Of a stretch of 63,782 bases of DNA, positions 29,450 through 39,045 are shown in pieces. This DNA comes from Anabaena sp. 4-3 (GTDB taxonomy: Bacteria > Cyanobacteriota > Cyanobacteriia > Cyanobacteriales > Nostocaceae), in the NCBI RefSeq assembly GCF_001597745.1, contig NZ_LUHJ01000056.1:1-63782 (forward strand), written 5' to 3'. The notes beneath the pieces were generated by a model. The model was not told the origin of the DNA and ran no database searches. It saw only the letters and a list, made by a program, of their open reading frames with translations. Made by a program: the position numbers and the translations under genes. Each line of letters starts with the position of its first letter. Within the stretch, counting starts at the first letter, position 1.

Positions 29450-30457
29450 TTATTGAGTAAATAAGTATCCACGTCCTTGCACTCTGATGCTTGCAGTTGG
29501 AAAATAAGCACTTCTATTAGCTGTATAGTTCAGGTTATTGCGTTGCAAGCGAGCAAGGGCGTTACCTCGCAAAAATACTTCGACTGTAGTCGTATTTTTA
29601 TTGACACAGGCAGAAAAACTTTTCATTTTAAAAGTGTCACGAGTATTAAAATTAGTGGTGTTCGGAGCTACTGCGGTGAAGCCAGTGGGACAATTTGCCT
29701 GAATTGGTGGCGCGGGATTATTGGTGCTTAAGGTGGAATCTATATAATCAACCAATACTATGGGCGCACCGGGAGTAACAGTTGTAACTACTTCTGTTTC
29801 ACCATCTTTAGTAGTATATTGGCTCAGTCGTTTCCAGGTATTCATTTTTTCTTCTAGAGTACCTATACCATCAAGGCTAAATGGAGCATAGCCACTGCTG
29901 GGACAGTAACCACTGACATATTTTCCTGTATATCCATCACAAGTTACGCCGCTAGCACTGGCTACACCGTCTCTAATCTGCCATCTGGCGATGCGAGCAG
30001 CATTAGACCAAGTGTTATTACTGTCTTTGATTAAGTAATAAGCAACCAGTGAATATACATAAGTATCATTTTTTTGATCACCTGTAATTGTAATTACTTG
30101 GGGGATTAATTCTCGTTTCCAGAAAACTAGGACTGGTACTCTATCTGTTGAGTTTGAGTTAGGTAGTTCAGTTCTGATAGCATCAATACCAGCAGAATCA
30201 TAAACATAGATAGCCTGTTGCAAATCACGGGCTATGTAATCTAATGCTGCTTGTATTTCTTGCTCAGTATTAGCCTTGGCTTGCTCTTGTCTATCCGTAT
30301 TCATGACGCTAATCATGAAGCCTAGCAATGGTGTAATGACTATGAATGCGATGAGCAAGGCTACCAATAATTCAATTAGGGTAAAACCATTAGATTGCTC
30401 TATGGGTTTAGAGCGTTTCAGTTGGCTACTGAGTAGGAATTTTAGTACCCTCATCAT
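29450..30457 (-). CDS. hpsC: Hormogonium polysaccharide pseudopilin HpsC (GspJ/PilW-like)
   Basis: A 335-residue pseudopilin with prepilin site NG-FTLIELLVALLIAFIVITPLLGF near residue 25 and then TDRQEQAKANTEQEIQAALDYIARDLQQAIYVYDS, the typical GspJ/PilW helix that continues into a large globular beta-rich head. Cys residues in the head (VTCDGYTGKYVSGYCP) could form disulphides. It is immediately upstream of hpsD (38 bp). Confidence 0.88.
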   Translation of the reverse strand: MMRVLKFLLSSQLKRSKPIEQSNGFTLIELLVALLIAFIVITPLLGFMISVMNTDRQEQAKANTEQEIQAALDYIARDLQQAIYVYDSAGIDAIRTELPNSNSTDRVPVLVFWKRELIPQVITITGDQKNDTYVYSLVAYYLIKDSNNTWSNAARIARWQIRDGVASASGVTCDGYTGKYVSGYCPSSGYAPFSLDGIGTLEEKMNTWKRLSQYTTKDGETEVVTTVTPGAPIVLVDYIDSTLSTNNPAPPIQANCPTGFTAVAPNTTNFNTRDTFKMKSFSACVNKNTTTVEVFLRGNALARLQRNNLNYTANRSAYFPTASIRVQGRGYLFTQ

Positions 30458-30518
30458 AACTTTGGTTTTCCCTAGAGTTGAATAGATACACAGATGTAAA
30501 ATAATTAGATTCTTGCCG

Positions 30519-31265
30519 TTAATTACAGGCTTTATTTGTTGCTACACCAAGACGCTGACATAAAGCCCTAAAGGAAGTGTTCATGTTACCAATGTCGGTT
30601 GTCATTTCCACTAGAGGCGATTGCCGATCGCCTAATCCACCAGTAAAAGGATTTTGTGTGTTCTTGGTAGTGGTGGTGCTAGCAGTTAGAGGCTTAGAAA
30701 AGTCAACATCTGCTCGATAAACTCTGATTCCTAAACGGTAGCCATCATTAACATCTGTACTTTGGACAATCCGGGCAGCTTGTATATAAAACAAATCACT
30801 TGTACAGGCTGGATCAGATCGATTAGAAATACTGCCATTCTTGTTAAAGCAGTACAAACTGGTTCTTGTCAATGTTGTAGGAACTGGCATTTTGGTAATG
30901 TCAATTAAATAGTCCTGTGGTTTACCCGTTATGCCTGGAATCTCTGGTGTAGTTTCTGTAGCAGCTACACCAGGTACATCTTTAAGTCGTCTGGGAGCAG
31001 ATGCGGTTGAAGCACTAAGTAATGGAGTGATATCAATTGGGGTTGTAATTGTTCCGGCTCTGACACCATCAATGAAAGTTCTAGCGGCTTGTGTTGCTAA
31101 TTCTACACGGCGAGCCTGAACTCTGGTAGCTGTTGATAGCACGAGTACGGGGGCGATCGCTGTTAGTAGAATCGCCACAACAATCATTGCTACCAAAGAC
31201 TCAACAATAGTAAAACCGGAATCATCACAAGAGGTTTTTTGTTGCTGTTTCATACGTTTGATCAT
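30519..31265 (-). CDS. hpsB: Hormogonium polysaccharide pseudopilin HpsB (GspI/PilV-like)
   Basis: A 248-residue pseudopilin with a short basic leader (MIKRMKQQQKTSCDDSG) and the processing site G-FTIVESLVAMIVVAILLTAIAP, with the +5 Glu in place. The body resembles GspI/PilV minor pilins (QARRVELATQAARTFIDGVRAG). It lies 30 bp downstream of hpsA and 61 bp upstream of hpsC. Confidence 0.88.
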   Translation of the reverse strand: MIKRMKQQQKTSCDDSGFTIVESLVAMIVVAILLTAIAPVLVLSTATRVQARRVELATQAARTFIDGVRAGTITTPIDITPLLSASTASAPRRLKDVPGVAATETTPEIPGITGKPQDYLIDITKMPVPTTLTRTSLYCFNKNGSISNRSDPACTSDLFYIQAARIVQSTDVNDGYRLGIRVYRADVDFSKPLTASTTTTKNTQNPFTGGLGDRQSPLVEMTTDIGNMNTSFRALCQRLGVATNKACN

Positions 31266-31295
31266 TGCTCATCACCAGCTTTGAATATTTGATTC

Positions 31296-34200
31296 TTACG
31301 AGCAAGAACCACGTTGATCTGCGTCTATTGCATTTGTATTGTCAGCCGCTTTCTTGGCACACAACAGAGTTTTCACCCAAGGATCATCTCGACCCACTTC
31401 TCGGAAGAACTCATCAGGTAAATCATCGGGTATTGTCACTAATTTTTGGGCAAATAAGTCAGGCGATTGAGATAATAAGCCCACATCATAACCCCACTGC
31501 CGTAAAGGAGCTAGGTAGTAAGGAATTGTACCTCTAATGCCAGTACCATAGTTATCTATTTGATAGACGTTGCCTGAAAATACGGGCATAAATGGTGCAG
31601 TAGCATAAGCACTGCGTTTGACTTGGTAAAATGCCCCGTTCATTTTCAGTGCAGTTGGGTTAGCAGCAGTATTCCAGTTTTCCAACAAGCGCACAAAGTT
31701 GGGTAACCCGCCATTATCCTCTGCATCACGGCTGACACTCGCTCCTGATGGGGTAGGTGATGCGGCTGGCGTATCTCCCACTGCGGCAATGACATTGACA
31801 GTAGTTTCTGTGGCTTCTTGTAGCCAATTTCCGGGTTTTCCAGCTTGCACAACATCCCTGTCTGGTACTTCACGAGTACCAAATGGTCTGTTATGTTGGA
31901 ACACTGGATCGAAGCGAGTCTCATTATCTTCATTTTCCAGCCAAGGAATGAAATATGGCTGTTTGTCTTTTAGAGCATCTATTGGCTGGTTTGACCCTGT
32001 TAATGGCCAGTCAAACTCTGCTACTTTACCATCGCTGCCAACACCATAAACTTTTCGTGGGCTGACTAATGTACCGTCATTAAGATTACGTACAAAAGCA
32101 ATTCTAGTTGGTCTGTTGGGGTTAATCTGAGTGGTATTACAGTCTACTGCTTGACCAATGATTCCCGTTTTAATTGATGTTGCTGGTTGACCAACAATGT
32201 CTGCCGTACCATCTGCTTTTTTATCTCGCCAAGAGTTCTGTCCTATGGCTTGGTTGGGGCAGGCGTTTTTAATTGTCCAGTTTCTAGCATTACCGCATGA
32301 ACTAGCGTAACAAACTTCCAACAATAACTGTTTAGCCCGAATTTTTCGCACAATTGGGGTGACAAAGTTGTTGAGATAGGAACTTCCTTGAAATCCTGTT
32401 GTTGCTGTATCTAAATCTTTAGGAAAGCCTGGGAAATTGCCATTACTGTCAGCCGTGGGATCAACCCAATCAAAGATTGGTGCGTAGGAATTAACAGTGG
32501 AGAAAATACCTGTATAGTTAATTGGACTGGTTAGAACGGTAGTAGTGTCAAGCTGCCAATCATAGTCTCCTTCATTGCGAAAGCCAAATCTAAAGTTATT
32601 GGAAAGTACAGTCAGAGAATCAGCCAATACAGCAGCAGACCGCCATTGGTCGCCAGTTGTACACTGTGGTAATCTAGGATCACCCGGACGACAGGCAAAG
32701 TTAGTATTTAATCCTGTGCGACTGTAGAAATTGTCCCAGGTAGCAGTCAGTGCTGTATTGAATTCTTCTTGAGTGTGAAGATTAAAGTTACCCTTAATAT
32801 AGGCGGGTAAATTGGTAGCTAAAATCAGACCCTTTTCTGCGTCTCTATAGGCATTGCTGTCATTACGGGCAATTGCCTGTCCGTTAACCAGCATAATGGC
32901 ATTAGGACGACGATTGGGATCAAGCTTGTAATCTACAGCACTCTCTAGCTTTTCAGCTTCAGTGGGAGAATTGGGATCTGCTGCCGCACTTAAATCTAGC
33001 AGTGCATCATCACGAGTAGCATAGATGATACCGCTATTTGGTAATAAATATTCTTGTGCCGGTGTACTGTTCCCGATTGTTTTTCTGCGGAGTTTGTCAA
33101 TATCTAAGACAGTGGCACGAATTTCCAAAGGTGTTCTGTTTCTTCTAAAGAAATCGTACTTTCTACTTCCAGGTGTAACATCAGTTGCTTGAATTTGTCT
33201 GGCATCTAAAAAAGCAACTTCATAAATAGAGCCATGCTCAATGACGCTATTTGTAGGAGTATTCAGAGTACCATCAAAAATTGCCAAGCCACAAATTGCT
33301 GCATCAATGGCAGACTTTTCTGAAAGAGTTCGCTTCGTAGCATCTGCTTTGTTTAATGCTCTTCTCAAGAGTCCATCATCAATTGAACGTCCATTGGGAT
33401 AGGTTAAATCTGCTAAGTAACTCAGGACGCTGCTGTAAGAACTTTCAGTCTTAGCTGTAGGAAAATCGTAAACTATGCCATTGTTGGATAGGCCACCGTT
33501 ACCATTATTAAAAGTTTCTGGAGTTGATGGTGGATTTTTGGCAGTAGTGCTATTAGTTGGGTCATAATAGCTGCTCACACAAGCGATAGGTGTCGGATTA
33601 GTCTGGCTGTAGCTAGCAGATTTGTAGTGATATACTGCTGTTGCCCGCATCCGCAGATATGGTTCTGTTGTCGGTTGATTGACTTTATAGGTAAGCTGTA
33701 AACCATAGTCCTGATAAGGTTTGACTGGACTAGGTACTGAACTGGTTTTAACCGGCAAAAGATCAGGCCAAATTTGCTTGTTAAGAGTAGTAAAAGTAGT
33801 TGAAGACAAGTTAGCAGGGGTGACAGAATCAGGTAAATAAATTCCCGCCCCAGTTACTACTCGCAAACCTCCTACGGGTTCTTGTGGGCTATTCGGTACT
33901 TGGGCGGCGGCTAATTCCCAGTCTTTATCTCGTTCTGTACTACCTAAATCTTTCAGTGTTTCTACACGACTGCGACGAGTGCGATCGCCGTCTCCGTTAT
34001 CCCATTTATAATTACTGATGGTTTGAGTATCATCAGCATTCGGCCCAACAAATGCTTCTTTAGTTTTGTCCCACCAAAGTTGAGGTAAGTTATTACCGAT
34101 GAGAACCCTATCACCAAAGTATCCCTCTACACCTTGTAACTGTTTTGCCAGTTTAGTTGGTTCAGTTGCAGCCGGGTTGAGCTTATCACTACCATTTGTA

Positions 34201-35792
34201 TTCAAACTCAAACCAGCGTAGCCAGTTGCTGTTAAACCATCAGCAGGATCAACAGGATAAATCCAAGCATCGGGGGGACGTAAAGTATTGCCACTACCTT
34301 GTAATACTGCATCTGCCTGACTGCCACCGATGTTGTAATCTCCCAAAGCATCACCGCCAAAGGCAACTTCTGCATAAGGTACTCTGCGGGTGCGTCTTGT
34401 AAAATAAAGTTCTAGCTGCTTGAAGCGTAGGTTATTCTTTTCAACAGTCGTTAGGTCAGCTAAAGTTCTACCTTGCTTAGTGAGTAAATCTCGCATCCCT
34501 TGAGTAACTTCTGACGGATCAGTGTCTTCGTCATTAGCCATCTGGGCATTCACTAAACGGTTGATGCGTTGTGTGTAAGCTAGGCTATTGTAGGCGATAT
34601 CTCTGGGAAACCGGGCAACTGATTTGTTGTTGGTTGTATTATCTCTGAGCGCAACATTACTTACCGCAGGTGTTTTACCTTTATATAAGTCAATTGATAC
34701 TCCATTGGTATCGCTGTTCTCTGTAATTACACCAGAACCTAAATTACCCCCAACAATGATTTTGGCATTTTCTGGGTCGTAAAAGCAGGATGCGTTACCA
34801 CTGACTTGATACAATCTAACGCCATTACCACCCGTAGGTAGTCCAGCTAATAAGTTACTGTTAGCGAAAATACGTCCATTGAGTCTAAAAGCAGGCCCAG
34901 GTGCTATTCCTAAGTCATCTTCATAAACCACAGCGTTGTTAACCAAGGGTAGTTGTACCCGGTCTTGTTGAAGTTCTATAGCAGAGAAGCCTTGACTACC
35001 TTTCTTCTTCTCGTAGTTGGTGGTATCTGTGGGTTGTGTAGTAATAGGTACACTGGCAGTGTAAACAAAAAAGGCTTTTTTCAACCTAGCACCATTTCTA
35101 AACCAGCCTGTGTTACCTACCAAGACTGCACTTGTATCTTGACCGTCTCCACAACTGCTACTAACAGTACCAATAGTCATAGGCGGTGTTCTCGCCTCTA
35201 AGGAGTTTCTGGCACGAGTGTATTGTCCATTACTAACTGGTGGATTTTTAAAGTAAATTCCATAAAGGGCATAACTATCAAATTTACCGTTGTTATCGGT
35301 ATCTATAGGGTACATCCACGCTGTTCTAAGTTCGTCAGAACCCTGAGTTAGCTTTAATTGAGTTTCATCACCAAAAGTGTATTCATTTATGTAGTTGTCC
35401 AAAGTATTATAGAGTGCATCATCTGTTGGCGTAGCTCGTGGTAGTCTTGGGTCTTGAAATAGTTTGTTTATTTTGGCTCTAGCCCTGTCAAGTGCGGGGG
35501 CAGCTGCATTTAGTGCAACTTCATTAACTCTGACATTACTAGCATTTTTCGCCCGTTCAAAAGACCGAAATAAAATTGCTGTGGTGAGTAACACTACTAC
35601 CAAGGCAACCATTGCTACTGTCGGCAAAACGAAACCAGCATTTGCAGAACTGCGCCGCTTCTTAGTGACAAACAAATTCCGCAGCAGCCAAATAATTGAC
35701 TTTTTAATTGCAGAGACTGACTGCTTACTATGCAGTCTCAGCTTTTTGAAAAGCTTTTTTCTTGCTTTGAATAGCTGGCGTTTTGACGACAT
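31296..35792 (-). CDS. hpsA: Hormogonium polysaccharide protein HpsA, giant pilin-like protein
   Basis: A 1498-residue protein and the first gene of the hps series. A basic leader of about 53 residues precedes a single hydrophobic helix, NAG-FVLPTVAMVALVVVLLTTAI, followed by LFRSFERAKNASNVRVNEVALNAAAPALDRARAKI. This looks like the N-terminus of PilX/GspK-class minor pilins, which lack the +5 Glu; here Thr is at +5. The remaining roughly 1400 residues are a large extracellular region, rich in Asn, Thr and Pro, without a motif I recognise. By analogy with GspK it could cap a pseudopilus tip, with HpsB, C, D and H as partners. No catalytic domain is visible. Confidence 0.88.
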   Translation of the reverse strand: MSSKRQLFKARKKLFKKLRLHSKQSVSAIKKSIIWLLRNLFVTKKRRSSANAGFVLPTVAMVALVVVLLTTAILFRSFERAKNASNVRVNEVALNAAAPALDRARAKINKLFQDPRLPRATPTDDALYNTLDNYINEYTFGDETQLKLTQGSDELRTAWMYPIDTDNNGKFDSYALYGIYFKNPPVSNGQYTRARNSLEARTPPMTIGTVSSSCGDGQDTSAVLVGNTGWFRNGARLKKAFFVYTASVPITTQPTDTTNYEKKKGSQGFSAIELQQDRVQLPLVNNAVVYEDDLGIAPGPAFRLNGRIFANSNLLAGLPTGGNGVRLYQVSGNASCFYDPENAKIIVGGNLGSGVITENSDTNGVSIDLYKGKTPAVSNVALRDNTTNNKSVARFPRDIAYNSLAYTQRINRLVNAQMANDEDTDPSEVTQGMRDLLTKQGRTLADLTTVEKNNLRFKQLELYFTRRTRRVPYAEVAFGGDALGDYNIGGSQADAVLQGSGNTLRPPDAWIYPVDPADGLTATGYAGLSLNTNGSDKLNPAATEPTKLAKQLQGVEGYFGDRVLIGNNLPQLWWDKTKEAFVGPNADDTQTISNYKWDNGDGDRTRRSRVETLKDLGSTERDKDWELAAAQVPNSPQEPVGGLRVVTGAGIYLPDSVTPANLSSTTFTTLNKQIWPDLLPVKTSSVPSPVKPYQDYGLQLTYKVNQPTTEPYLRMRATAVYHYKSASYSQTNPTPIACVSSYYDPTNSTTAKNPPSTPETFNNGNGGLSNNGIVYDFPTAKTESSYSSVLSYLADLTYPNGRSIDDGLLRRALNKADATKRTLSEKSAIDAAICGLAIFDGTLNTPTNSVIEHGSIYEVAFLDARQIQATDVTPGSRKYDFFRRNRTPLEIRATVLDIDKLRRKTIGNSTPAQEYLLPNSGIIYATRDDALLDLSAAADPNSPTEAEKLESAVDYKLDPNRRPNAIMLVNGQAIARNDSNAYRDAEKGLILATNLPAYIKGNFNLHTQEEFNTALTATWDNFYSRTGLNTNFACRPGDPRLPQCTTGDQWRSAAVLADSLTVLSNNFRFGFRNEGDYDWQLDTTTVLTSPINYTGIFSTVNSYAPIFDWVDPTADSNGNFPGFPKDLDTATTGFQGSSYLNNFVTPIVRKIRAKQLLLEVCYASSCGNARNWTIKNACPNQAIGQNSWRDKKADGTADIVGQPATSIKTGIIGQAVDCNTTQINPNRPTRIAFVRNLNDGTLVSPRKVYGVGSDGKVAEFDWPLTGSNQPIDALKDKQPYFIPWLENEDNETRFDPVFQHNRPFGTREVPDRDVVQAGKPGNWLQEATETTVNVIAAVGDTPAASPTPSGASVSRDAEDNGGLPNFVRLLENWNTAANPTALKMNGAFYQVKRSAYATAPFMPVFSGNVYQIDNYGTGIRGTIPYYLAPLRQWGYDVGLLSQSPDLFAQKLVTIPDDLPDEFFREVGRDDPWVKTLLCAKKAADNTNAIDADQRGSCS

Positions 35793-36179
35793 AGCTACTT
35801 TCCTGTGCAGTGTTTTACAAACAACTAAAAAATGTTTTTGCTATTGGCTAATCATGTCTGTTGAGTCAATCAGGCACGATGAAAAGTAAAACTTCTGTAA
35901 AGAATTACCCTGTGTGAGCAACACTCAACTCAGTAGCAACACAAAACATTACGGTGTGTTCAAGTTATATCATCGGATCTGTTGTCTATCTTCTGCGGAA
36001 AATACTGATTTTTCTGATTTGATTGAATTGGTAGCCGTTCCAGTCAAACAACACCGTAAATTTACATGAATTTAGCAGAAGTTTATTTTATCTGCGGATG
36101 ATTTAATAAAGATATTGTGAACAGATTAAACTTATATTACCCATCTGCTCTAGAAAACATATCAACCAAGGTGCAAGAT
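35793..36179. promoter_or_regulatory. Upstream region of hpsA
   Basis: About 390 bp ahead of hpsA, which should carry the hps promoter; in Nostoc punctiforme hormogonium genes depend on a sigma-factor cascade that includes SigJ. I see no gene here, and I cannot assign promoter boxes by eye. Confidence 0.4.
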
Positions 36180-36214
36180 GTAAAAATTGAAAACCTCCCC
36201 ATAATGGAGAGGTT
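36180..36214 (-). terminator. Rho-independent terminator between rpmB and hpsA
   Basis: On the minus strand the near-perfect hairpin AACCTC-T-CCA, loop TTA, TGG-G-GAGGTT (36214 to 36192) is followed by TTTTCAATTTTTA. It lies about 180 bp beyond the rpmB stop and insulates hpsA from rpmB, or ends an unseen small transcript in that gap. Confidence 0.7.
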
Positions 36215-36352
36215 GCATGATTATTCTTGTTTTCAGGTAAATGTCCAGTAATTAATGTTGGTAGTTAATACTTTTATTTAACGGTTCATCCCATTTTGAT
36301 TGGTCATAATGTTTTTTAAAGTATTTAACTACCAATTAACTCATAAAGAAGA

Positions 36353-36377
36353 AGCTGTGAGGTTTAATTTCCCTCAC
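36353..36377 (-). terminator. Hairpin just after rpmB
   Basis: TGTGAGG and CCTCACA arms surround a nine-base loop, followed on the minus strand by GCTTCTTCTTT. It is close enough behind rpmB (about 20 bp) to be its terminator or a 3'-end stabiliser; the U-tract is weak. Confidence 0.5.
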
Positions 36378-36395
36378 AATTTTGGCAACCTGATA

Positions 36396-36632
36396 TTAGT
36401 AATGATTTAGGTTAATTCCCGCTTCTTTTGCCATTGCTTCTATCCCTTTCTTCTCTAGGGTTTTGATGGCTTTGGTAGACAGTCTCAGTTTTACCCAACG
36501 GTTGCCACCAGGCCACCAAACGCGCTTGCTTTGGAGGTTGACTTGCTGTAGGCGTTTGGTACGGCGGTGAGAGTGAGAAATTGCAAAGGCGTTATTTGCT
36601 TTTTTACCAGTCAGTTCACAACGGCGAGACAT
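36396..36632 (-). CDS. rpmB: 50S ribosomal protein L28
   Basis: A 78-residue ribosomal protein of the large subunit. [27 protein letters not shown] and [28 protein letters not shown] are the L28 signatures, and the length is normal for bacteria. It lies about 200 bp downstream of htpG on the same strand with a repeat-rich gap, so it is probably transcribed separately. Confidence 0.96.
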   Translation of the reverse strand: MSRRCELTGKKANNAFAISHSHRRTKRLQQVNLQSKRVWWPGGNRWVKLRLSTKAIKTLEKKGIEAMAKEAGINLNHY

Positions 36633-36838
36633 AGTGATGTATCTCCAGATTGAAAATTTACGTACAACCTTTCTATTTTAGAAGCTCTAGGGCAAATATT
36701 GGGGTGAGAGTTGCTTGAATGTTTTGTATTGGGTATGAGGACTGGGGACTGGGGATTGGGGACTGGGGACTGGGTAAAAGGTTTTCCCTCATTTTCCTCA
36801 GCGCAATAGGCACTGAAGTGCCTACTACGAACGGAGGA

Positions 36839-38806
36839 TTATTTGCTGGCTTGTTCGGTTAGCTTTGTCAGCATTTCATTTGATCTCTCAACAAAGGATT
36901 TCATCCCGTCAGCGTCAAATCCTTTTTGAGACATCAATGCTAAATCATAAACGTGTTGACAGATGAGGTTCACTAATGGATTTGTTGTTGTCTGTCCATC
37001 ACCTTGAATGATATTACCTTGATTGAGATGAATTAGGTTTTGAATCAGAGGATGGGCAGTGTTTACCAGTAAGATGTGATCTTCGGGAAATTCTGCATTC
37101 TGCTGCTGCATCATGGCGTTCATCTCCCGCAGACGACGTAGAATTTCTGGTAATAGCACCATTGCTGGTGGTGTACCTTGAGGATCATCTGACTTTAAGG
37201 CTTCGGTGCGAATATTCACTTTTGGTTTATTGAGTGCTGTTTCAAATAACTCTTTGATAACTTCACTCTTGGTTTTGTTGGTGGTGGGGTCAACTATTTC
37301 CCCGGATTTGTCTGTGTCTAGTAGGGTATTATCTAAGTCAGAGTCTACCCGTGTAAATTTGACATCACTATATTCCCGTTCTAGGAAGTTAATGAAGTGG
37401 GTGTCAATGAAGGAGTCCATAAACAGGACTTCTAAGCCTTGGTTTTTGTGCAGTTCTATATAAGTGGCTTGGCTGGCTTCGTCAGTGCTGTAAAATACGC
37501 GGTTTTCGTGGCGTTCTTTGTTACGTTCTAAGTATTCTTTGAGTGTGGTGTAAGGACTACCAGATGCAGCAGGTTTGACATCTTGCCAAACGTCTCCTTC
37601 TGCTGTCTGTACTTCAACGTTTGCAGTTTCAGCAGTTGATGCCTCTACTTTGGCAGTTGTACGGAAAATGATGATATCTTCGACTTGTTTTTTAAATTTC
37701 TCGTCGTTGAGAACACCAAATTTAACAAATGTCCCCAGGTCTTTCCACGCGCTGATATATTGTTCGCGGTTATCGCGATATAATTCTTTGAGTCTGTCGC
37801 CGACTTTCTTAGCTATATAATCGCCGATTTTGCGAACGGTGCGATCGCCTTGCAAGGCACTGCGAGATACATTCAACGGTATATCTGTACTATCAATCAC
37901 CCCCCGCATCGGCGTGAGAAATTGGGGAATAATCTCATCGCAGTTATCACTGACAAACACTTGGTTGCAGAATAACTTGATTTGTCCCTTAGTCACATCT
38001 ACATCAGGACGCATTTTCGGGAAGTACAAAATCCCATTGATAATAAAGGGATAATCAGTATTTAAATGCACCCACAGTAAAGGTTCTTCTTGGAACGGAT
38101 ACAAATAACGGTAAAACTCTAAGTAATCTTCTTTTGTCAGGTTACTGGGAGACTCCCGCCAAGGTGCTTTTTGCTTGTTTAATACTTCACTATCCAGTTT
38201 AATTGGCACTGGCATGAAGTCGCAGTAAGTCTTGACAAGATTCTTAATTCGTGCTGGTTCTAAATAATCTTCTTCATCTGGTAATAGAGTCAGAGTGATA
38301 GTAGTACCGCGCGTTGTGCGGGTTGACTCATCCAGGGTAAATTCTGGTGAACCATCACAAGTCCAGTGAACCGCTTGCGCTCCTTCTTTATAGGAAAGGG
38401 TATCAATTTCTACCTTTTGCGCCACCATAAAGGAGGAGTAGAAACCCAGTCCAAAGTGACCGATAATCGGCTGGTCGGCTTTACCTTCATATTTGTGAAT
38501 AAATTCTTCCGCACTAGAGAAAGCTACCTGATTGATATATTTTTTTACCTCCTCTGCGGTCATGCCAATGCCATTATCACTGATGGCAACGGTCTTTTTA
38601 TCTTGATCAATGGTAATAACAATTTCTGGTTCACCGACTTCTCCCGTGTATTCACCTGCACGGGATACCATGTTGAGCTTTTGGATTGCGTCTACGGCGT
38701 TAGATATCAGTTCCCGCAAGAAAATTTGATGATCTGAGTACAAAGATTTCTTGATGATCGGGAAAATATTTTCAGTATGAATACTGATTGTTCCTTGTTC
38801 CAGCAT
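36839..38806 (-). CDS. htpG: Molecular chaperone HtpG (Hsp90)
   Basis: A 655-residue cytoplasmic Hsp90. The N-terminal ATPase is clear: FLRELISNAVDAIQKL, DNGIGMTAEEVKKYI, GHFGLGFYSSFMVA and TTITLTLLP. The middle domain contains YPFIINGILYFPK and IIPQFLTPMRGVIDSTDIPLNVSRSALQ, and the dimerisation domain is C-terminal. Length agrees with cyanobacterial HtpG, known for roles in heat and light stress and phycobilisome linker protection. The upstream region (38807-39045) shows no CIRCE element that I can see. Confidence 0.96.
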   Translation of the reverse strand: MLEQGTISIHTENIFPIIKKSLYSDHQIFLRELISNAVDAIQKLNMVSRAGEYTGEVGEPEIVITIDQDKKTVAISDNGIGMTAEEVKKYINQVAFSSAEEFIHKYEGKADQPIIGHFGLGFYSSFMVAQKVEIDTLSYKEGAQAVHWTCDGSPEFTLDESTRTTRGTTITLTLLPDEEDYLEPARIKNLVKTYCDFMPVPIKLDSEVLNKQKAPWRESPSNLTKEDYLEFYRYLYPFQEEPLLWVHLNTDYPFIINGILYFPKMRPDVDVTKGQIKLFCNQVFVSDNCDEIIPQFLTPMRGVIDSTDIPLNVSRSALQGDRTVRKIGDYIAKKVGDRLKELYRDNREQYISAWKDLGTFVKFGVLNDEKFKKQVEDIIIFRTTAKVEASTAETANVEVQTAEGDVWQDVKPAASGSPYTTLKEYLERNKERHENRVFYSTDEASQATYIELHKNQGLEVLFMDSFIDTHFINFLEREYSDVKFTRVDSDLDNTLLDTDKSGEIVDPTTNKTKSEVIKELFETALNKPKVNIRTEALKSDDPQGTPPAMVLLPEILRRLREMNAMMQQQNAEFPEDHILLVNTAHPLIQNLIHLNQGNIIQGDGQTTTNPLVNLICQHVYDLALMSQKGFDADGMKSFVERSNEMLTKLTEQASK

Positions 38807-39045
38807 GATTTGTAATTAAGAAGTGTGTTTTACTGAGGATTTTAAAAGCTGTTGGCACTACAGCCACTTGTAATTATTCAGTGATATCTAGACATAAAAG
38901 ATGCGGATTACCCTACTCTTGACCAACACATTGTTTAACATAAATATTTTTTTAGCCACAGATACATATAAGTTTTACCTGATTTTGGCGTAACTCAATT
39001 ATTAAGCATGAAAAATTTCTATCCTGCAATTTATGGGAGAGTAAT

